A stretch of 64,000 nucleotides of DNA from Bradyrhizobium genosp. L (GTDB lineage Bacteria > Pseudomonadota > Alphaproteobacteria > Rhizobiales > Xanthobacteraceae), in the NCBI RefSeq assembly GCF_015624485.1, contig NZ_CP061378.1:3472001-3536000 (forward strand), written 5' to 3'. The notes beneath the pieces are model-generated. The model ran no database searches and was not told the origin of the DNA. It was given only the letters and a program-made list of their open reading frames with translations. Of this stretch, positions 51,190-63,500 are shown piece by piece. The position numbers were made by a program, and so were the translations under genes. The first letter of the stretch is position 1. Each line of letters begins with the position of its first letter.

Positions 51190-53340
51190 TCAACGCGCAT
51201 CGTTCGCCGCCTTCCAGCGACGATCGGCAGGCGTCAGGCTGCTGCCGGCGATATTTTCCACCTCGTTGACCAGCGCTTCGGCGCGGCCGATCAGCGCGTG
51301 GGCATAGGCCGGGTTGATCGGCCGGTGCGCGAAGGCTGCGCCATCGAGCTGCGCGTCGATCTCGCGCGCCAATGCGTCGCGCCTCGAGGTGATGGTGCCG
51401 ATGCTGTCGAGATAGCGCTCATAGCCGGCGTCGCCGCCCTTGATGGCCTGGGTCGCGAGAGCAAGGCTGTTGCGGGCGAGCTGCCCGAGCGGCTCATTGA
51501 GCGTCTTCAGTGCGTGCGCCAGCGCGCTGTAGCTGTCCGGGTCGCTTGCGAGTTCCGCCGGCAGCGCGCTTGGCGCGAGCGCATCCACCAGCACGGTCCC
51601 GTCATGGACATAACGGTCGGTCAGTCCCAGCAGCGCCAGCAAAGTGGGGCGCAGGTCGGCATGACTGGAGACGATGTCGGCGGTCTCGCCGCGCCGCGCG
51701 ACGCCGGGGCCGGCGATGCCGAACCAGCTGCCACCGAGCAGCTGGGCAATGTCGCCGCGCAGCCAAACGATATCGGGATTATCAGCGACGCAGGCCGGCG
51801 GCGCCGCGCAATCGGCGCGGCTGGCCGAGGTTCGGATCAGGTAATCGGGATCGCCGAACATCACGACATGGGGCGTGCGCGCGGGGCTTGCCGTGACCAT
51901 GTGCATCAGCTGCAGCTGCGCACGGTCCGCAAGCATCGACGTCAGCCGGTCGCTCTTCCCGGTCACCGGGTTGAGGGCACTGAGCTTGCCGATGTCCTGC
52001 GCCAGCGTCCGCGTCAGCGGATCGGCGGATTGCGGATTGCCGCGGATGTAGAATGGCGGCGCGTTGCCGGCCTGGACGTCGAACGCGGTGACATTGCGGC
52101 GCTCGGTCGCGAGCAACCGATCGATCGCAGTGTCGATCGCGCCGACCGGTCCGTAGCTGCAGGGCATGGTGAGCCCGTCACAGGCTTGCGGGCTCGGCGG
52201 TCCCCCGACGAAGCGGTCGTTGCCGGTGGGCACGACGACAAACAAAGTGTTGCGTGTGGTGATGCCGTTGGCAGCGAGCCGGTCGATGAAGCGCTTGAAC
52301 GCCGCGTCGTCGGCCGCGAGCCTTGCGACATGGGCGCGCTCGCCGGGGCCGAAGGCGCGCTTGCGGGCCGCAGCAGCGGGCGGTCGATGCGCGTTGCCGA
52401 TCCCGACATAGACCACCGGCACGCCGGCCTCCAGCATCGCAGCCGCGTAACCGAGCGACTGCGCGGCCGTGGCCGCATCGATGCCGGGAAAGCCCGCGCG
52501 GCCAGCCGCGTCGTCGATGGGGTTGCCGATGAGATCCTTCACCGGGCCGGCCGATGAGATCACGGGCTGCACATTGCGGTTGCCGAACAGCGCGCTGTAG
52601 CCGGCATAGCCGCCGGGCTCGTCCGGCAACAGATCGGGCCGTGCATGGGCGTTGCTGCACAGCGGACTGCCGCGTGCGCAGTGGATGGCGATGCCGAACA
52701 GATCCGTGCGGGCTTTGAGCGGATCGGCGGTCGCGGCGCGTGCCTCGGCGGCGCCGAGCGTCGCGGCGATGTCTGCGTTGCCTTGCAGCGTCAGGCCCGT
52801 GATCGCGAACGCGCCGACGTCGCAGCCCGTGCTGGTGAACGGCACCCAGGGGGCGGGCACGGTCTTGCCGGTGTCGGCCAGCATCAGCGGCTTGCCGTCG
52901 GCGCCATCGGCGGCCCAATAGGCGAAGGCACTGGCGAAGCCGACGCTGCCATCGCTGCGGAATACGGCGCTGCTGTCACCGATCGGCACGCCCATGCGGT
53001 CGCCGTACAGGCCCGTCAGGATGGTGAGGGCGTCGGGTGCCGTCTGCGCCAGCGGCGAGATCTGGTGATTGCTGCCGATCATCCCTTCGCGCGCGAGGAA
53101 GTCGCGCAGGTGCGGCATCTGCTCGAGATCGGAGGGAACGTTCGGGGTGTCGCGGCGCAGATGCACATTGTCGAGCTCGATCTGCACCACGCGTGTGATC
53201 ACACCGCCGCGCGAATGCAGCTCGCACGCGGCCAGCGCCTGACCCGCGCCCGTGCTGCACGCCAAGATGCAATCGAGGACCAGGAACAGGCCGCCGCGCA
53301 GCAGCGGCGCGAGGCCGGCAGGGATGCAACTCGAACGCAT
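51190..53340 (-). CDS. secreted alkaline-phosphatase-superfamily enzyme
   Basis: The 716-residue protein begins MRSSCIPAGLAPLLRGGLFLVLDCIL with a hydrophobic leader, then VVQIELDNVHLRRDTPNVPSDLEQMPHL. The metal/nucleophile region is SPLAQTAPDALTILTGLYGDRMGV, where Thr in QTAPD is the likely nucleophile. Later HADLRPTLLALLGL supplies metal-binding residues. It resembles alkaline phosphatase/phosphodiesterase/sulfatase superfamily proteins of about 700 residues. The ATG at 53340 is chosen because the upstream part of the frame is antisense to the gspC-like gene. It ends 50 bases before gspD. It may be a substrate of the secretion system or act in the periplasm. Confidence 0.75.
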   Translation of the reverse strand: MRSSCIPAGLAPLLRGGLFLVLDCILACSTGAGQALAACELHSRGGVITRVVQIELDNVHLRRDTPNVPSDLEQMPHLRDFLAREGMIGSNHQISPLAQTAPDALTILTGLYGDRMGVPIGDSSAVFRSDGSVGFASAFAYWAADGADGKPLMLADTGKTVPAPWVPFTSTGCDVGAFAITGLTLQGNADIAATLGAAEARAATADPLKARTDLFGIAIHCARGSPLCSNAHARPDLLPDEPGGYAGYSALFGNRNVQPVISSAGPVKDLIGNPIDDAAGRAGFPGIDAATAAQSLGYAAAMLEAGVPVVYVGIGNAHRPPAAAARKRAFGPGERAHVARLAADDAAFKRFIDRLAANGITTRNTLFVVVPTGNDRFVGGPPSPQACDGLTMPCSYGPVGAIDTAIDRLLATERRNVTAFDVQAGNAPPFYIRGNPQSADPLTRTLAQDIGKLSALNPVTGKSDRLTSMLADRAQLQLMHMVTASPARTPHVVMFGDPDYLIRTSASRADCAAPPACVADNPDIVWLRGDIAQLLGGSWFGIAGPGVARRGETADIVSSHADLRPTLLALLGLTDRYVHDGTVLVDALAPSALPAELASDPDSYSALAHALKTLNEPLGQLARNSLALATQAIKGGDAGYERYLDSIGTITSRRDALAREIDAQLDGAAFAHRPINPAYAHALIGRAEALVNEVENIAGSSLTPADRRWKAANDAR

Positions 53341-53692
53341 GACGCCACGTGTTTGACAGCGAAGTGTTTCGTCTCGGAAGTGTTTCGTCTCGATGGTCTT
53401 TGGTGTCGATGCAGGCCGCAGCGTCGACACGCCGTCCACCGCACCGCGCGGACTGTGTGCGGCTTCGATGACGTCGTCGTAACAACCGTCGCGGCACGCC
53501 GCGCATGGCGACAATGCCGGGCTGTGATTCGTCTTCACAGATTTGACGCATACACGTTGCGGCGCGCGGCATTTTGCATCGCGCGCGACGAGGAGGCTTG
53601 CAACGCGCACGCGTCTGGCGCAATGAGATTGTGGCACGCAGCGATGACGATCAGTCGACGTTCGTGCAGCAGGACGCTTGGACGGCGGGCGC
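53341..53692. other. 352-base divergent intergenic region (phosphatase / GspC-like)
   Basis: It contains the tandem 16-base direct repeat at 53361-53392, only 21 bases before the phosphatase start, and GC-rich text with no convincing frame. Both flanking genes should have their promoters here. Confidence 0.5.
53361..53392. repeat. tandem 16-base direct repeat
   Basis: GAAGTGTTTCGTCTCG occurs at 53361-53376 and again directly at 53377-53392, an exact duplication. A third imperfect GTGTTTGACAGC lies just before. It may be a duplicated operator or a slippage product. Confidence 0.7.
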
Positions 53693-54205
53693 ATGTCGAT
53701 CGCATTGCAAATGTTGATGGTCGTTCTGCTCTGCCTGAGCGTGCCATCGGTGCACGCGGCGGAGACGCCGGCGAGCACCGAGGCCGCAGCGGGCAATCCG
53801 GTCGGGCTGCAGCCGTTGCAGCAGCTGAGCGCGACCAAGGACAAGCCGTTGTTCACGCCGGCGCGCCGGCCGCCGCCGAAACCGGTTGCGCCGGTGGCGC
53901 GGCAGGAACCGCCGCCACCACCTCCACCGCCGCCGACCGTGGTGGTGCTCGGTATCGTCAGCGAGGATGGTGACGGCCGCGCCGCCATCCGCGCATCGGG
54001 CGCCAGTGACAAGGTGGTGCGGGTGCGGACTGGCGACGACGTCAGCGGCTGGAAAGTCGAGCGGATCGAGCCGCGCCGGCTGGTCCTGACCCAGGGCGAG
54101 CGCTCGGTCGATTTCGCCCTGTTTGGCGGAAGCACCAAGGTCGCCAAGTCCGCAAAAGCTGCGGAACGCCGCATCCCACGGCCCAAGGTCGTCATGCCGA
54201 ACTGA
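53693..54205 (+). CDS. type II secretion GspC/GspN-like periplasmic protein
   Basis: The 170-residue protein has a signal/anchor (MSIALQMLMVVLLCLSVPSVHAAE), then QQLSATKDKPLFTPARRPPPKPV and a Pro-rich linker (PPPPPPPPPT). The domain VVVLGIVSEDGDGRAAIRASGASDKVVRVRTGDDVSGWKVERIEPRRLVLTQ resembles the HR (homology region) domain of GspC. Rhizobial proteins of this type are often named GspN. The domain contacts the secretin and inner-membrane platform. The start at 53693 is the first ATG in the frame. It stands alone on the plus strand, just before the giant exoprotein gene. Confidence 0.7.
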   Translation: MSIALQMLMVVLLCLSVPSVHAAETPASTEAAAGNPVGLQPLQQLSATKDKPLFTPARRPPPKPVAPVARQEPPPPPPPPPTVVVLGIVSEDGDGRAAIRASGASDKVVRVRTGDDVSGWKVERIEPRRLVLTQGERSVDFALFGGSTKVAKSAKAAERRIPRPKVVMPN

Positions 54206-54508
54206 ATTGCGGTTGCTTTTCAGTCGGTTGTTTCGACCTCGGCGCGCGTTTTGGCAAACCGCGAACTCTCGGAAAATTTGAAATTTTTATGCGCGGTCGC
54301 TGCGCGTTAGGCCTTGCCGAACTGTCTAGGGAGATAGGGGAGGTGTCCTGAGCTGTCGGGGTGTGCCCGCTTTGAGCAAGCGGTCGCGCTGGGCGGTGCT
54401 GTGCGCCTTCACATTGACCTTGTCGGCACCGCGCCAGGCTGGTTCCAGGCTGGCCGGTGCGTTGTTGCGTGACGTCGTTTCGCATCACCGCTCCTTTGGA
54501 AGGCCCGC
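54206..54508. other. 303-base region before the exoprotein gene
   Basis: It has an AT-rich stretch at 54275-54290, a purine-rich stretch (CTAGGGAGATAGGGGAGG near 54325) and a direct repeat CCAGGCTGG within about 54433-54456. It probably holds the promoter of the exoprotein gene. A 75-codon frame from GTG 54363 is not called because it overlaps the exoprotein start. Confidence 0.45.
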
Positions 54509-57500
54509 ATGCATTCGCTTCCCCGCTCTCGTTCGACCTCGCGCCGTGGCCTGCTGCTGGCAGGCGTCAGTTCGATCGCGATCGCAATGAGTTCACAGGC
54601 GGTCGCGCGCCCGTTTGGCAACTGGGGCAACGGCGGCACCGCGGCGGCGCAAGCGGCGATGAGCGCGGCGCAACAGGCCGCGCAGCAGGCGCAACAGGCG
54701 GCGCAAAACACGCAGGCGTCGATGATGCGCGCGACGCAGGCGATCCAGGCCTTGCGGGCGGCGCAGAGCGCGGCGCGCGGGATTGCGGCGAGCGCGCCGA
54801 GCACGGTCGCGAACGGACTCAACGTCGGCGGCCTGGTGCCCGATAGCGGACTGAAGGCGCCCGGTGTCGCCAATCCCGTCACCACCTGGGTCGGTGCCAA
54901 CACGCCGACACAAACCTCGAGCGGCGGCCAGACCACGGTCAACATCGATCAGACCCAGTCCCAGGCGGTGCTGAACTGGCAGTCGTTCAACGTCGGCAGG
55001 GATACCACGGTCAATTTCAACCAGCAGGGCAATTCGAGCTGGGCCGCACTCAACAAGGTCGCGCCGAATGTCGCGCCGAGCCAGCTCCTGGGCGCGATCA
55101 GGGCCGACGGCGCGGTGTATGTCATCAACCAGAACGGCATCGTGTTCGGTGGCAACAGCCAGATCAACGTCCATACGCTGATTGCTTCGACATTGGATCT
55201 GCCGTCGAAGCTGAGCGCCAACAACTATCAGGGCTTCCTGCAGAACGGATTGTTCTCGCTGCTCGGCGACGTCCCGGCCAGCGCCGGTGTCACGGGCACA
55301 GGTGCGGCGATCTTCAATCAGGGCGCCAACGGCAAGATCATCGTTGAGCCGGGCGCCGTGATCGACACCACGGGCAAGCTCAACGCCACCGGCGACGGCG
55401 GCTTCGTGGCGTTGCTCGCCGACGGCGGCGTCAGCAATGCCGGCAGCATCACCACGCAGAACGGCCAGATCATCCTCGCCTCGAACAACTCGCTCACGCT
55501 GGTCACGCCGCTATCGACCGCTGTCGGAACCAAGACCGCGATCCAGGTGGTCGGCGCCGGCGGGGGCCTCGTGAACAACGAGGTCGGCGGCCTGCTCACA
55601 GCCAACGACGGCGCGGTGACGCTCTCCGGCGGCGCGATCAACCAGCTCGGCGGTATCTTCGCCACCACCAGCACCACCCGCACCGGTTCGATCACCCTGA
55701 GTACGGTCTGCCCGGTCGGCGGCTGCGCGCCTGGCGCCAACGGCAACATCGTGTTGGGGGCGGCGAGCCTCACGGCGATCCTGCCGGACGAAACCAGCAG
55801 CACGCTGCCGACCGCGACGGCCAACTCCACGGTCACGGTCAACGGCGCCAGCACCGCGGCCGCATATTTCCAGGCGGTGCTGCAACCGACGATCAATATC
55901 CAGGCGACGGGCAATGTCGACCTGCAGGGCAGCGGCGCCGGCGGCGACGGTGCGCTGATCAAGGCGCCGAGCGCCGCGCTCACGATCAACGCCGGCAGCA
56001 CCGGGACGGTTATGCTCGAGAACGGCAGCGCGATCGACCTCTCCGGTATCGCCGGCGTGACCTTGCCGATGTCGATCAACGAGATCAGCATCCTCGTGAC
56101 GTCAGCCGAGGTCGCCGACAATCCGCTGTCCAAGGGTCTGATCGGCAAGACCGTCACGATCGATGCGCGCGTCGGCTCGCCGATTCTCAATGTCAGCGGC
56201 TATACCGGGCTGATCCCCGAGAGCATCGACCAGATTCTGACCGTCGGCGGCAATTTCACGACATCGGGAATCAACGTCGTGCAAAAGCCCGGCGCGGTCA
56301 TCAACGTTTCCGGCGGCTATGTGCAGTACACCGGCGGCGTGATCACCACCTCACGCGTGGTCGGCGCCGACGGACGCTCCTATGATATCGGCAGTGCCAA
56401 CCCGAACATTGCCTATCTCGGCGTCGGCGGCGGCTTTACCGTCCTGCACAAGATCAACGGCAAGGTCGATACGAGCCTGACTGAAGTCTATATCAGTCCG
56501 TTCGGCCGGAGTACCGCACATTACCAGGCGGGTTACGTCGCGGGCGCCAATGCCGGCTCCGTCACCGTGTCCGCCATCAACCCGATCGTCAATGACATCA
56601 TCGGCGATGCGGTGGCCGGCGACCGGCAGCGCACGATGGCTGGATCGTCGAATCTCGCGGCGTCCGACCAGATGCCGACCGGTGCCTCGCTGAGCATCAA
56701 CTTCACCAATCCTTCGGCCAATCAAGCCAATCAGAATCACGTGGTGCTGTTGCCGCAGGCGGACGCCGGGTCCGATCCGTACGGCCTCGGCAGCCTGAGC
56801 CTGGCGAATGCCTCCACCTGGACGCCGACGCTCGCCAATGGCGTGTTCCCGATCTTTACCGACGTGCTGTCGAACCCGTCGCTCGGCGCCGTCTCGATCA
56901 AGGGGGCACTCCAGCTCGACATGGCGAGCAATGCCGTCCTGTCGGTGCGCGCCGGCGGCAGCATCACACTGGATGGTGTCGGCACCATCGACGGCACGCT
57001 CAGTGCGCCGGCCGGCAAGATCAGCCTGACCGGTTTCACTTACGCCGCCGGCACGCCGCAGCTGCCGTCGACGCCCGCCGTGGTGATCGGGCCGACCGCC
57101 GTGCTCGACGTGCGCGGCCGCTGGGTCAACGACACGGGCAAGCAGCCGGATCAGCTCGAGGGCCAGGCCTTCGTCAACGGCGGCACCGTGAGCATCTCGA
57201 CGCTCGCCGCCAGCACACAGTCCAGTGACGGCAGCTTCGTCGATGTGACCCAGAGCATCGTGCTGTCGTCCGGCAGCACGATCGACGTGTCCGGTGGCGG
57301 CTATGTCGACACGACCGGGAAGCTCAAGACCGGCTCCGACGGTTTGCCGGTCGGCAAGGGCGGCAGCCTGGCGCTTCAGACATACATGCCCAAAGGGCAG
57401 GGCAATCGTTGGGCTGGGTTTGGATCGGGGACCGGCAGCGGAATAACCCCGTACAACGTCGTTCCGACGGGGACCAACCATCCCGATCAGGCCAACGTGC

Positions 57501-60500
57501 TGCTGGACGGCACCATCTATGCCGGGGGCTTCGACGGCGGCGGCACGCTGACGCTGCAGGCGTCGACGATCATCGTCGATGGTGCGGCGACGGATGTCAC
57601 GTCCTATCTCCCGACGGCCAAGGCGGGCGCGATCGCCACGCAGAGCGGCCAGCCAGCCACAAGTCTCGCCGTGTCGGATACGAAGTCCGGCCAGCTAGTC
57701 TTGCCGACATCATTCTTCACTAGCGGCGGCTTCTCGCAATACACGCTGAGCGACGTCTATGGCGGCACCACGGTCACCGCGGGCACGCAGCTGGTGCTGC
57801 AACAGCCGACCGCCATGCTGCCCAATGTTGCTGTCAATCAGATCCCGACCGGTGCATTGGTGCGCGACTTCGCGTCCGCAGGCCTTCTGCCCGACGGTTT
57901 GCGCAAGCCGGTCAGCTTGACCCTGGACGGGACCAGCGTCCTGGTCGACCGTGGCGCCGCGATCCAGGCCGATCCGCGGGCCACCATCACGCTGGTTGGC
58001 GGCAATGCCATCGGCGTGACCAGCAGCACGGATCAGGCCGGCAATGTGATCATCACCGTCACGCCCGTGCTGGGCGAGGTGAGCGTACTCGGCAGTGTCG
58101 TTGCGCCGGCCGGCGCCATCAACGTGTTCGGCAATGTCTCGATCGGCTCTGGCGCCGTGCTCGATGTCGGCGGCGTATTCCTGCCCAATCCGGCGGTGGT
58201 CGCCTATTCCACCGGCACGGTGCTCGACGGCGGCACCATCACGCTCGGCGGCAGCACGGTCGTGGTGCAGCCGGGCGCGCAGTTCGACCTGCAGGGCGCC
58301 GCCGTGACGGCGGACAGCAACCTGATCCAGGTGCAGCAGGCCGGATTCGGGCCGAGCCTAGTCGGGCAGGCAGCGTGGAGCAATGGTGGCAGCCTGCAGC
58401 TCGTGGGCACCAGCATCTATTTCGCCGGCAGCGTCAATGCTGCCGGCGGTGCGCCGCTCGCGAGCGGCGGCAGCCTGGTCATCGGCGATGTCGCCACTCC
58501 GAGCGCGGTCGCCGGCCTGCCGGCAAATTCATTCAACAACCTGCCCGACGCCATCGTGATCGAGCCGGATGGCCACGTCGCGGCAAATCTGCCTGCCGCC
58601 GGTGCAACGCCCGCAAGCGGAGCGTTCATCGGCGCCGATGCGCTCAGCAACAGCGGTTTTGATTCCATCACCCTGAACGCCAACCTCGCCGTTGCGTTTG
58701 CCGGTTCGGTGAATGTGGCGATCCCCGGGGCCCTGACCCTGCGCGCGGATGCGGGGAATTTCGTGCTGCTGCCTGCGAGCACCGGGCTGTTGCCGCCGGG
58801 CATCGACTTCAACGACACGGCGACGTTTGCGCCCAGCTGCGGCGCGAATTGCATCCCCGGCACCGGCGCCGCCACCGTGAGTCTGAGCGCCGGTTACGTT
58901 CGCCTTGTGGGATCCGACCCACGCTTTACGCCCAAGCTTCCGACCCTCGCAGACGGCACATTGAACATTTCGGCGCAATGGATCGATTTGCAGCGCGGGA
59001 TTACGCTCCATAACGTGGCCAATGCCAACTTCAGCAGCGCCTCCGCCATCCGGCTGCTGCCGGATGATTATGGCTTGGTTACAAGCACCGGGGGCAGTGG
59101 GCTCCCGGCCTTCGCCGGAGCGTTGTTGGTGCCAGGCAACCTGACGCTGCGGGCAGCCGAGGTCTATCCGGTCAGCAACACCGATTTTCTCTTGATGTCG
59201 ACCGGCACGCTTCCCGCCGCCAGCACCATCACCGTCGCGCAGAACGGTGCGCCGACCGCGCCGCTCTCGGCCGGCGGCGGTATCGTGGTCAGCGCGCGGA
59301 CCATCGAGCAGGGCGGCACGCTTTGGGCCCCGCTCGGCAGTATCATCCTCGGGGTTCGCACCAGCAGCGATGTCCCGACCGGGATCACGACTGCCTTGCT
59401 CGAGATCAGTCGCTTCCTGACTTCGGGGCCGTTCACCCCGACCCAGAGCGTGACGCTGGACGCTGGCAGCCTGACCTCGGTGTCGGCGGCGGGCCTCGTG
59501 ATTCCCGATGGCTACACGGTCGACGGCACCACCTGGTATCAGGGCGCTCCGAACGGCGCGGCGATCGATCCAGCCAGCATCATACCGCCGGTGCTCACGG
59601 CGCCGCCCGCCAAGTCGATCAGCCTGTTCGGCACCAGCGTCACCACCAGCGCGGGAGCGACGCTCGATCTCAGCGGCGGCGGCGACATCTATGCCACCGA
59701 ATTCGTCGCCGGCACCGGCGGCACCCGCAACGTGCTCACGACCTACCAGCGCGATCCGGCGACGGGCAATATCACGCCGACCTATGCCGACGGGCGGCAG
59801 GTCTATGCGCTGGTCCCGAGTTATCAGGCGCCAGTGGCGGCCTACGATCCCAACTTCGCCTATGCTCCCAATCTTTCCGGCGTAAGCGCATCGGCCAACG
59901 GTGCGTTCCCCAGTGCGATCGCACCGGGCCAGACCGTCACGATCGGTGCGGGTGCCGGCGTTCCGGCGGGCACCTATACGCTGTTGCCCGGCATGTACGC
60001 GACGCTGCCCGGCGCCTACCGCGTCGTTCAGGTGGCAAGCAACGTCAATCCCGGCACGACCAAGAGCGTGACCAGCCCCGACGGCTCGCAATATGTGCTC
60101 GGCGCGCTCGGCAATGCGCTGTCCGGTACGCGGTCGTCGCAGACCGCGGTGTTCCAGCTGCAGTCGCAGTCGGTGTGGTCGAAATATTCCGAGATCAACA
60201 TCACCTCGGGCACCACCTTCTTCAGCAATCAGGCGTTGGCCGCGAACCAGGCGCCGCCTCCGCTGCCGATCGACGGCGGTGTGCTGGTGCTCGGTGCCAT
60301 CAACTCGCTGAAGCTCGGCGGCACCAATCTGTTCGCACCAGGCACCAGCACGCTCGCACCGGGCCTCGTCGGCGCCGGCGGCCAGGTTCAGATCGGCGGC
60401 AGCGAGATCCTGATCGCGCATCTGGATTCCGCGCAGTCCGCGCCGGCGGGCTACCTCGTGCTCGATCCCGATCAGATCTCCAATCTCGGGGCCGCCTCGG

Positions 60501-63500
60501 TGTTGATCGGCGGCACTGCCAGCGTGGTGAACGGCGTCCAGCAGATCGCCGCAACGGCGCTCGATCTCGAAGTCATGACCGACGCGTCGCATCCGCTCAC
60601 GGGGCCGGAGCTGCTGCTGGTCTCGCTCGGCGGCAACGGCCGCGGCGTCGTGGTCGATGCCGGCAGCGTGATCCGTGCGGCCGGCTCGGTGCCGAAGGGC
60701 ACCGATCGCGACATCGCCTTCGGCATCGATCCTGTCGCCATCGTGGGGTCGGATGGATCTGTGACCGGATACACCGCAGGCGTGAGCGGCGACGGCGCGC
60801 TGCTGCGCGTCTCCAACGGCACCATCGTCGACGTGACGCGGAACTTCGTCCCCGGGCAATACAGCGGGCCCGGCACGCTGCCGAGCGGCTCGACCGCGCT
60901 CGGCAAGTTCTCGGTCGGCGCCGGCGCGATCATCGACGGCGGCAACGCTTTGACCCTCGATAGCAGCGGCGGCGGCACGCTGGCTTCGAGCGCCGTCCTG
61001 AACGCCGGGAATTACGACATCGCCGGCTCGGTCATCAATATCGGCGGCGGCTCGACCGGCGTGGTGCTGAGCGCGACCGTGCTGGCGAACTTCAACGACG
61101 CGGTCTCGGTCCGGCTGCGCAGCGGATCGGTGATCAATCTCTATGACGCCAATGGATTGGAGATCGGCGATGCCGCGCATCCGATCGGCAAGCTGACCTT
61201 CGACAGCGCCGGGCTGTACGGGCAGGGCGGCAGCACCACGGTCAATGCCACCAACATCGATCTTGCCAACAGCCGCGGCGTGACCGGCACCGGCATCAGC
61301 GGGGCCGGCGGCACGCTGACCTTGAATGCGTCCTCGACCATCACCGAAGACGTCGGCGCCAAGAGCCTTGGCGGTTTCAGCCAGGTCAATTTCAACGCCG
61401 GCCAGGCGATCGCCTTCAGCGGCAATGGCAGCCTGGATTCCGGGCCGGTTGGCGCGGCCTCACTGACGTTCGATGTCAGCGGGGTCACGCTTGTGAACGG
61501 CGGCAGCGGCTACACCAGCGTCCCCACGGTGACGATCGGCGGCACCGGCGGATCCGGCGCGCAGGCGACGGCCTCGCTCGGCGTCGCCAGCATCGCGGTG
61601 AGCGCAGGAGGTACGGGCTACAGCAATGGCGACCAGGTCACCGTCATCGGGCCTGACGGCACCGGCTTCACCGGCACCGCGATCGTTGACGCAAGCGGCG
61701 CCATCACCGGCGTCAAGGTCACCTCGGCTGGCTCCGGCTTCACCGGCGCGATCACGGAGGTCGATGTCGCGAGTGCCACGGGCACCGGCGCCACGCTCAC
61801 GGCGTCGCTCGGCGTCGTCAGCGTATCGGTGACCAACGCCGGCTCGGGCTACGCCGGCATTCCGACATTCTCGTTCACCGGCGGCGGCGGGACCGGCGCG
61901 ATCGCGCAGGGCCTCGCGGCGGTGACCGGCATCACGCTCACCAATCCCGGCGACGGCTATCAGGGCGCGCCGACCGTGACCATCAGTGGCGGCGGCGGCA
62001 CGAGCAGCAGCGCCGTGGCGACCGCATCGGGCGGCGTCGTCACCGGGCTCACGCTCACCAATGCCGGCTCGGGTTATTCCAGCCTGCCGACGGTGACCTT
62101 CTCCGGCGGTGGCGGCGGCGGCGCCAACATGACGCTGTCCGCGCCGATCGTCGTGGTCAACGGCGGTGCCGGGCAGTCGCTCACCACCCGGGGCCAGGTC
62201 AGCCTGGTCACCGGCGCGGGGACCGCACCCGCAAGCGATCCGAGCAATATCGGCGGCTCGCTCGCCGTCACCGCCGCCTCGATCACCGACACCGCCACCA
62301 TCCGTGCGCTGTCCGGCACCGTCAATCTGGCGGCATTTGCCGGCGACGTGGTGCTCGGGGCAGGGGCCGTCATCGACGCCTCCGGCTCGCGCATCCAGAT
62401 CCTCGATCTCATCCAGGACACGCCGGGCGGCAATGTGCGGTTGATGTCGACATCAGGCAATGTCGTGATCGACCCCGGCGCCAGCGTGAGCGTGGCGGCG
62501 GCCGGCAACGGCTTTGCCGGGTCGCTGTCGATCCTGGCTTCCAACACGGCGGTGCTCAACGGCACGCTCGACGGCCGCGCCGCCTTCAAGAGCGTCGGCG
62601 GCGATTTCACGTTGCAGGCGGGCAGCATCGATCCGTCGAGCACCTTGCCGCTCGACGCCTTCGCCGGCAGCTTCACGGTCCGCCGCGCAACCGGCGACAT
62701 CACCATCGACGGCACGCTGGTCTCCAATCAGGTTCTGCTGGTCGCCGACACCGGCAACGTCACTGTCAACGGCACCATCGATGCGAGCGGCGGCCGCGGC
62801 CAGATCGCGCTGTATGGCGGGACCGGCGTCACGGTCAACGGCGGCGCCGTGCTCGATGTGTCCTGGCAGCCCTACGCCGCGAACGACCCGGCCTATGGCG
62901 GCGGCACGTCGGGGCTGGTGCAGAAGGGCGGCACCATCACCCTCGGCACCACCGGCACGCCCGACGGCACGCTCAACGCCACCTACGGCTACCAGAACGT
63001 CACGACATCGGGCACGATCAACGTTGCCGACGGTGCCAGGTTCAACGTCAGCGGCGGCCCCGGCGGAAGCAACATCGACAACACCGGCGGCTCGGTGATC
63101 ATCCGCGCGCCGATCCTGACCGGCGGCAATGTCAATGCCAGCTTCAGCGGCACCGTCATCACCAACGCCGATGCATCCGGCAACGCCAGCGGTGGCGGCG
63201 TCGTGTTGAATGCCTATGCGGTGTGGAGCACCACTGACGGCTGCACGCTGGTCGCCGGCGGCTGCGGCGCGGTCGCCACGGTTGCGGCCTACAACGCGCT
63301 GACGCCGGACCAGCAGAAGCAGCTCAACCAGCATTTCGACGGCGTGATCGATCCGGCCGGCTTCTTCGATGCCACGCTCACCAATGGCAAGCCGAGCCAG
63401 ATCATCTTCGCCGACGGCAACGGCCTCTATCCGGTCTCGACGCCCGACGCGCCCGCGGCCGGGGCCTACATGCCGCACGTCGATTTCTACCAAAGCGTAT

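Noticed and set aside
53341..54195. N-terminal extension of the minus-strand phosphatase frame (a 1001-codon open frame)
   Set aside because: The upstream 285 codons are antisense to the GspC-like gene and the intergenic region. The signal-peptide Met at 53340 gives the expected family length.
54363..54590. 75-codon plus-strand frame with a signal-like start
   Set aside because: It overlaps the start of the exoprotein gene in another phase and has no ribosome-binding site.
59323..60963. 546-codon open frame on the plus strand in another phase
   Set aside because: It is a frame-shifted reading of the exoprotein gene. Its Arg/His-rich translation has no domain and the exoprotein frame is uninterrupted.
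58529..61180. 883-codon open frame on the minus strand
   Set aside because: It is antisense to the exoprotein, has Arg/Asp/Ala-rich composition typical of GC-rich shadow frames, and has no ribosome-binding site or domain.
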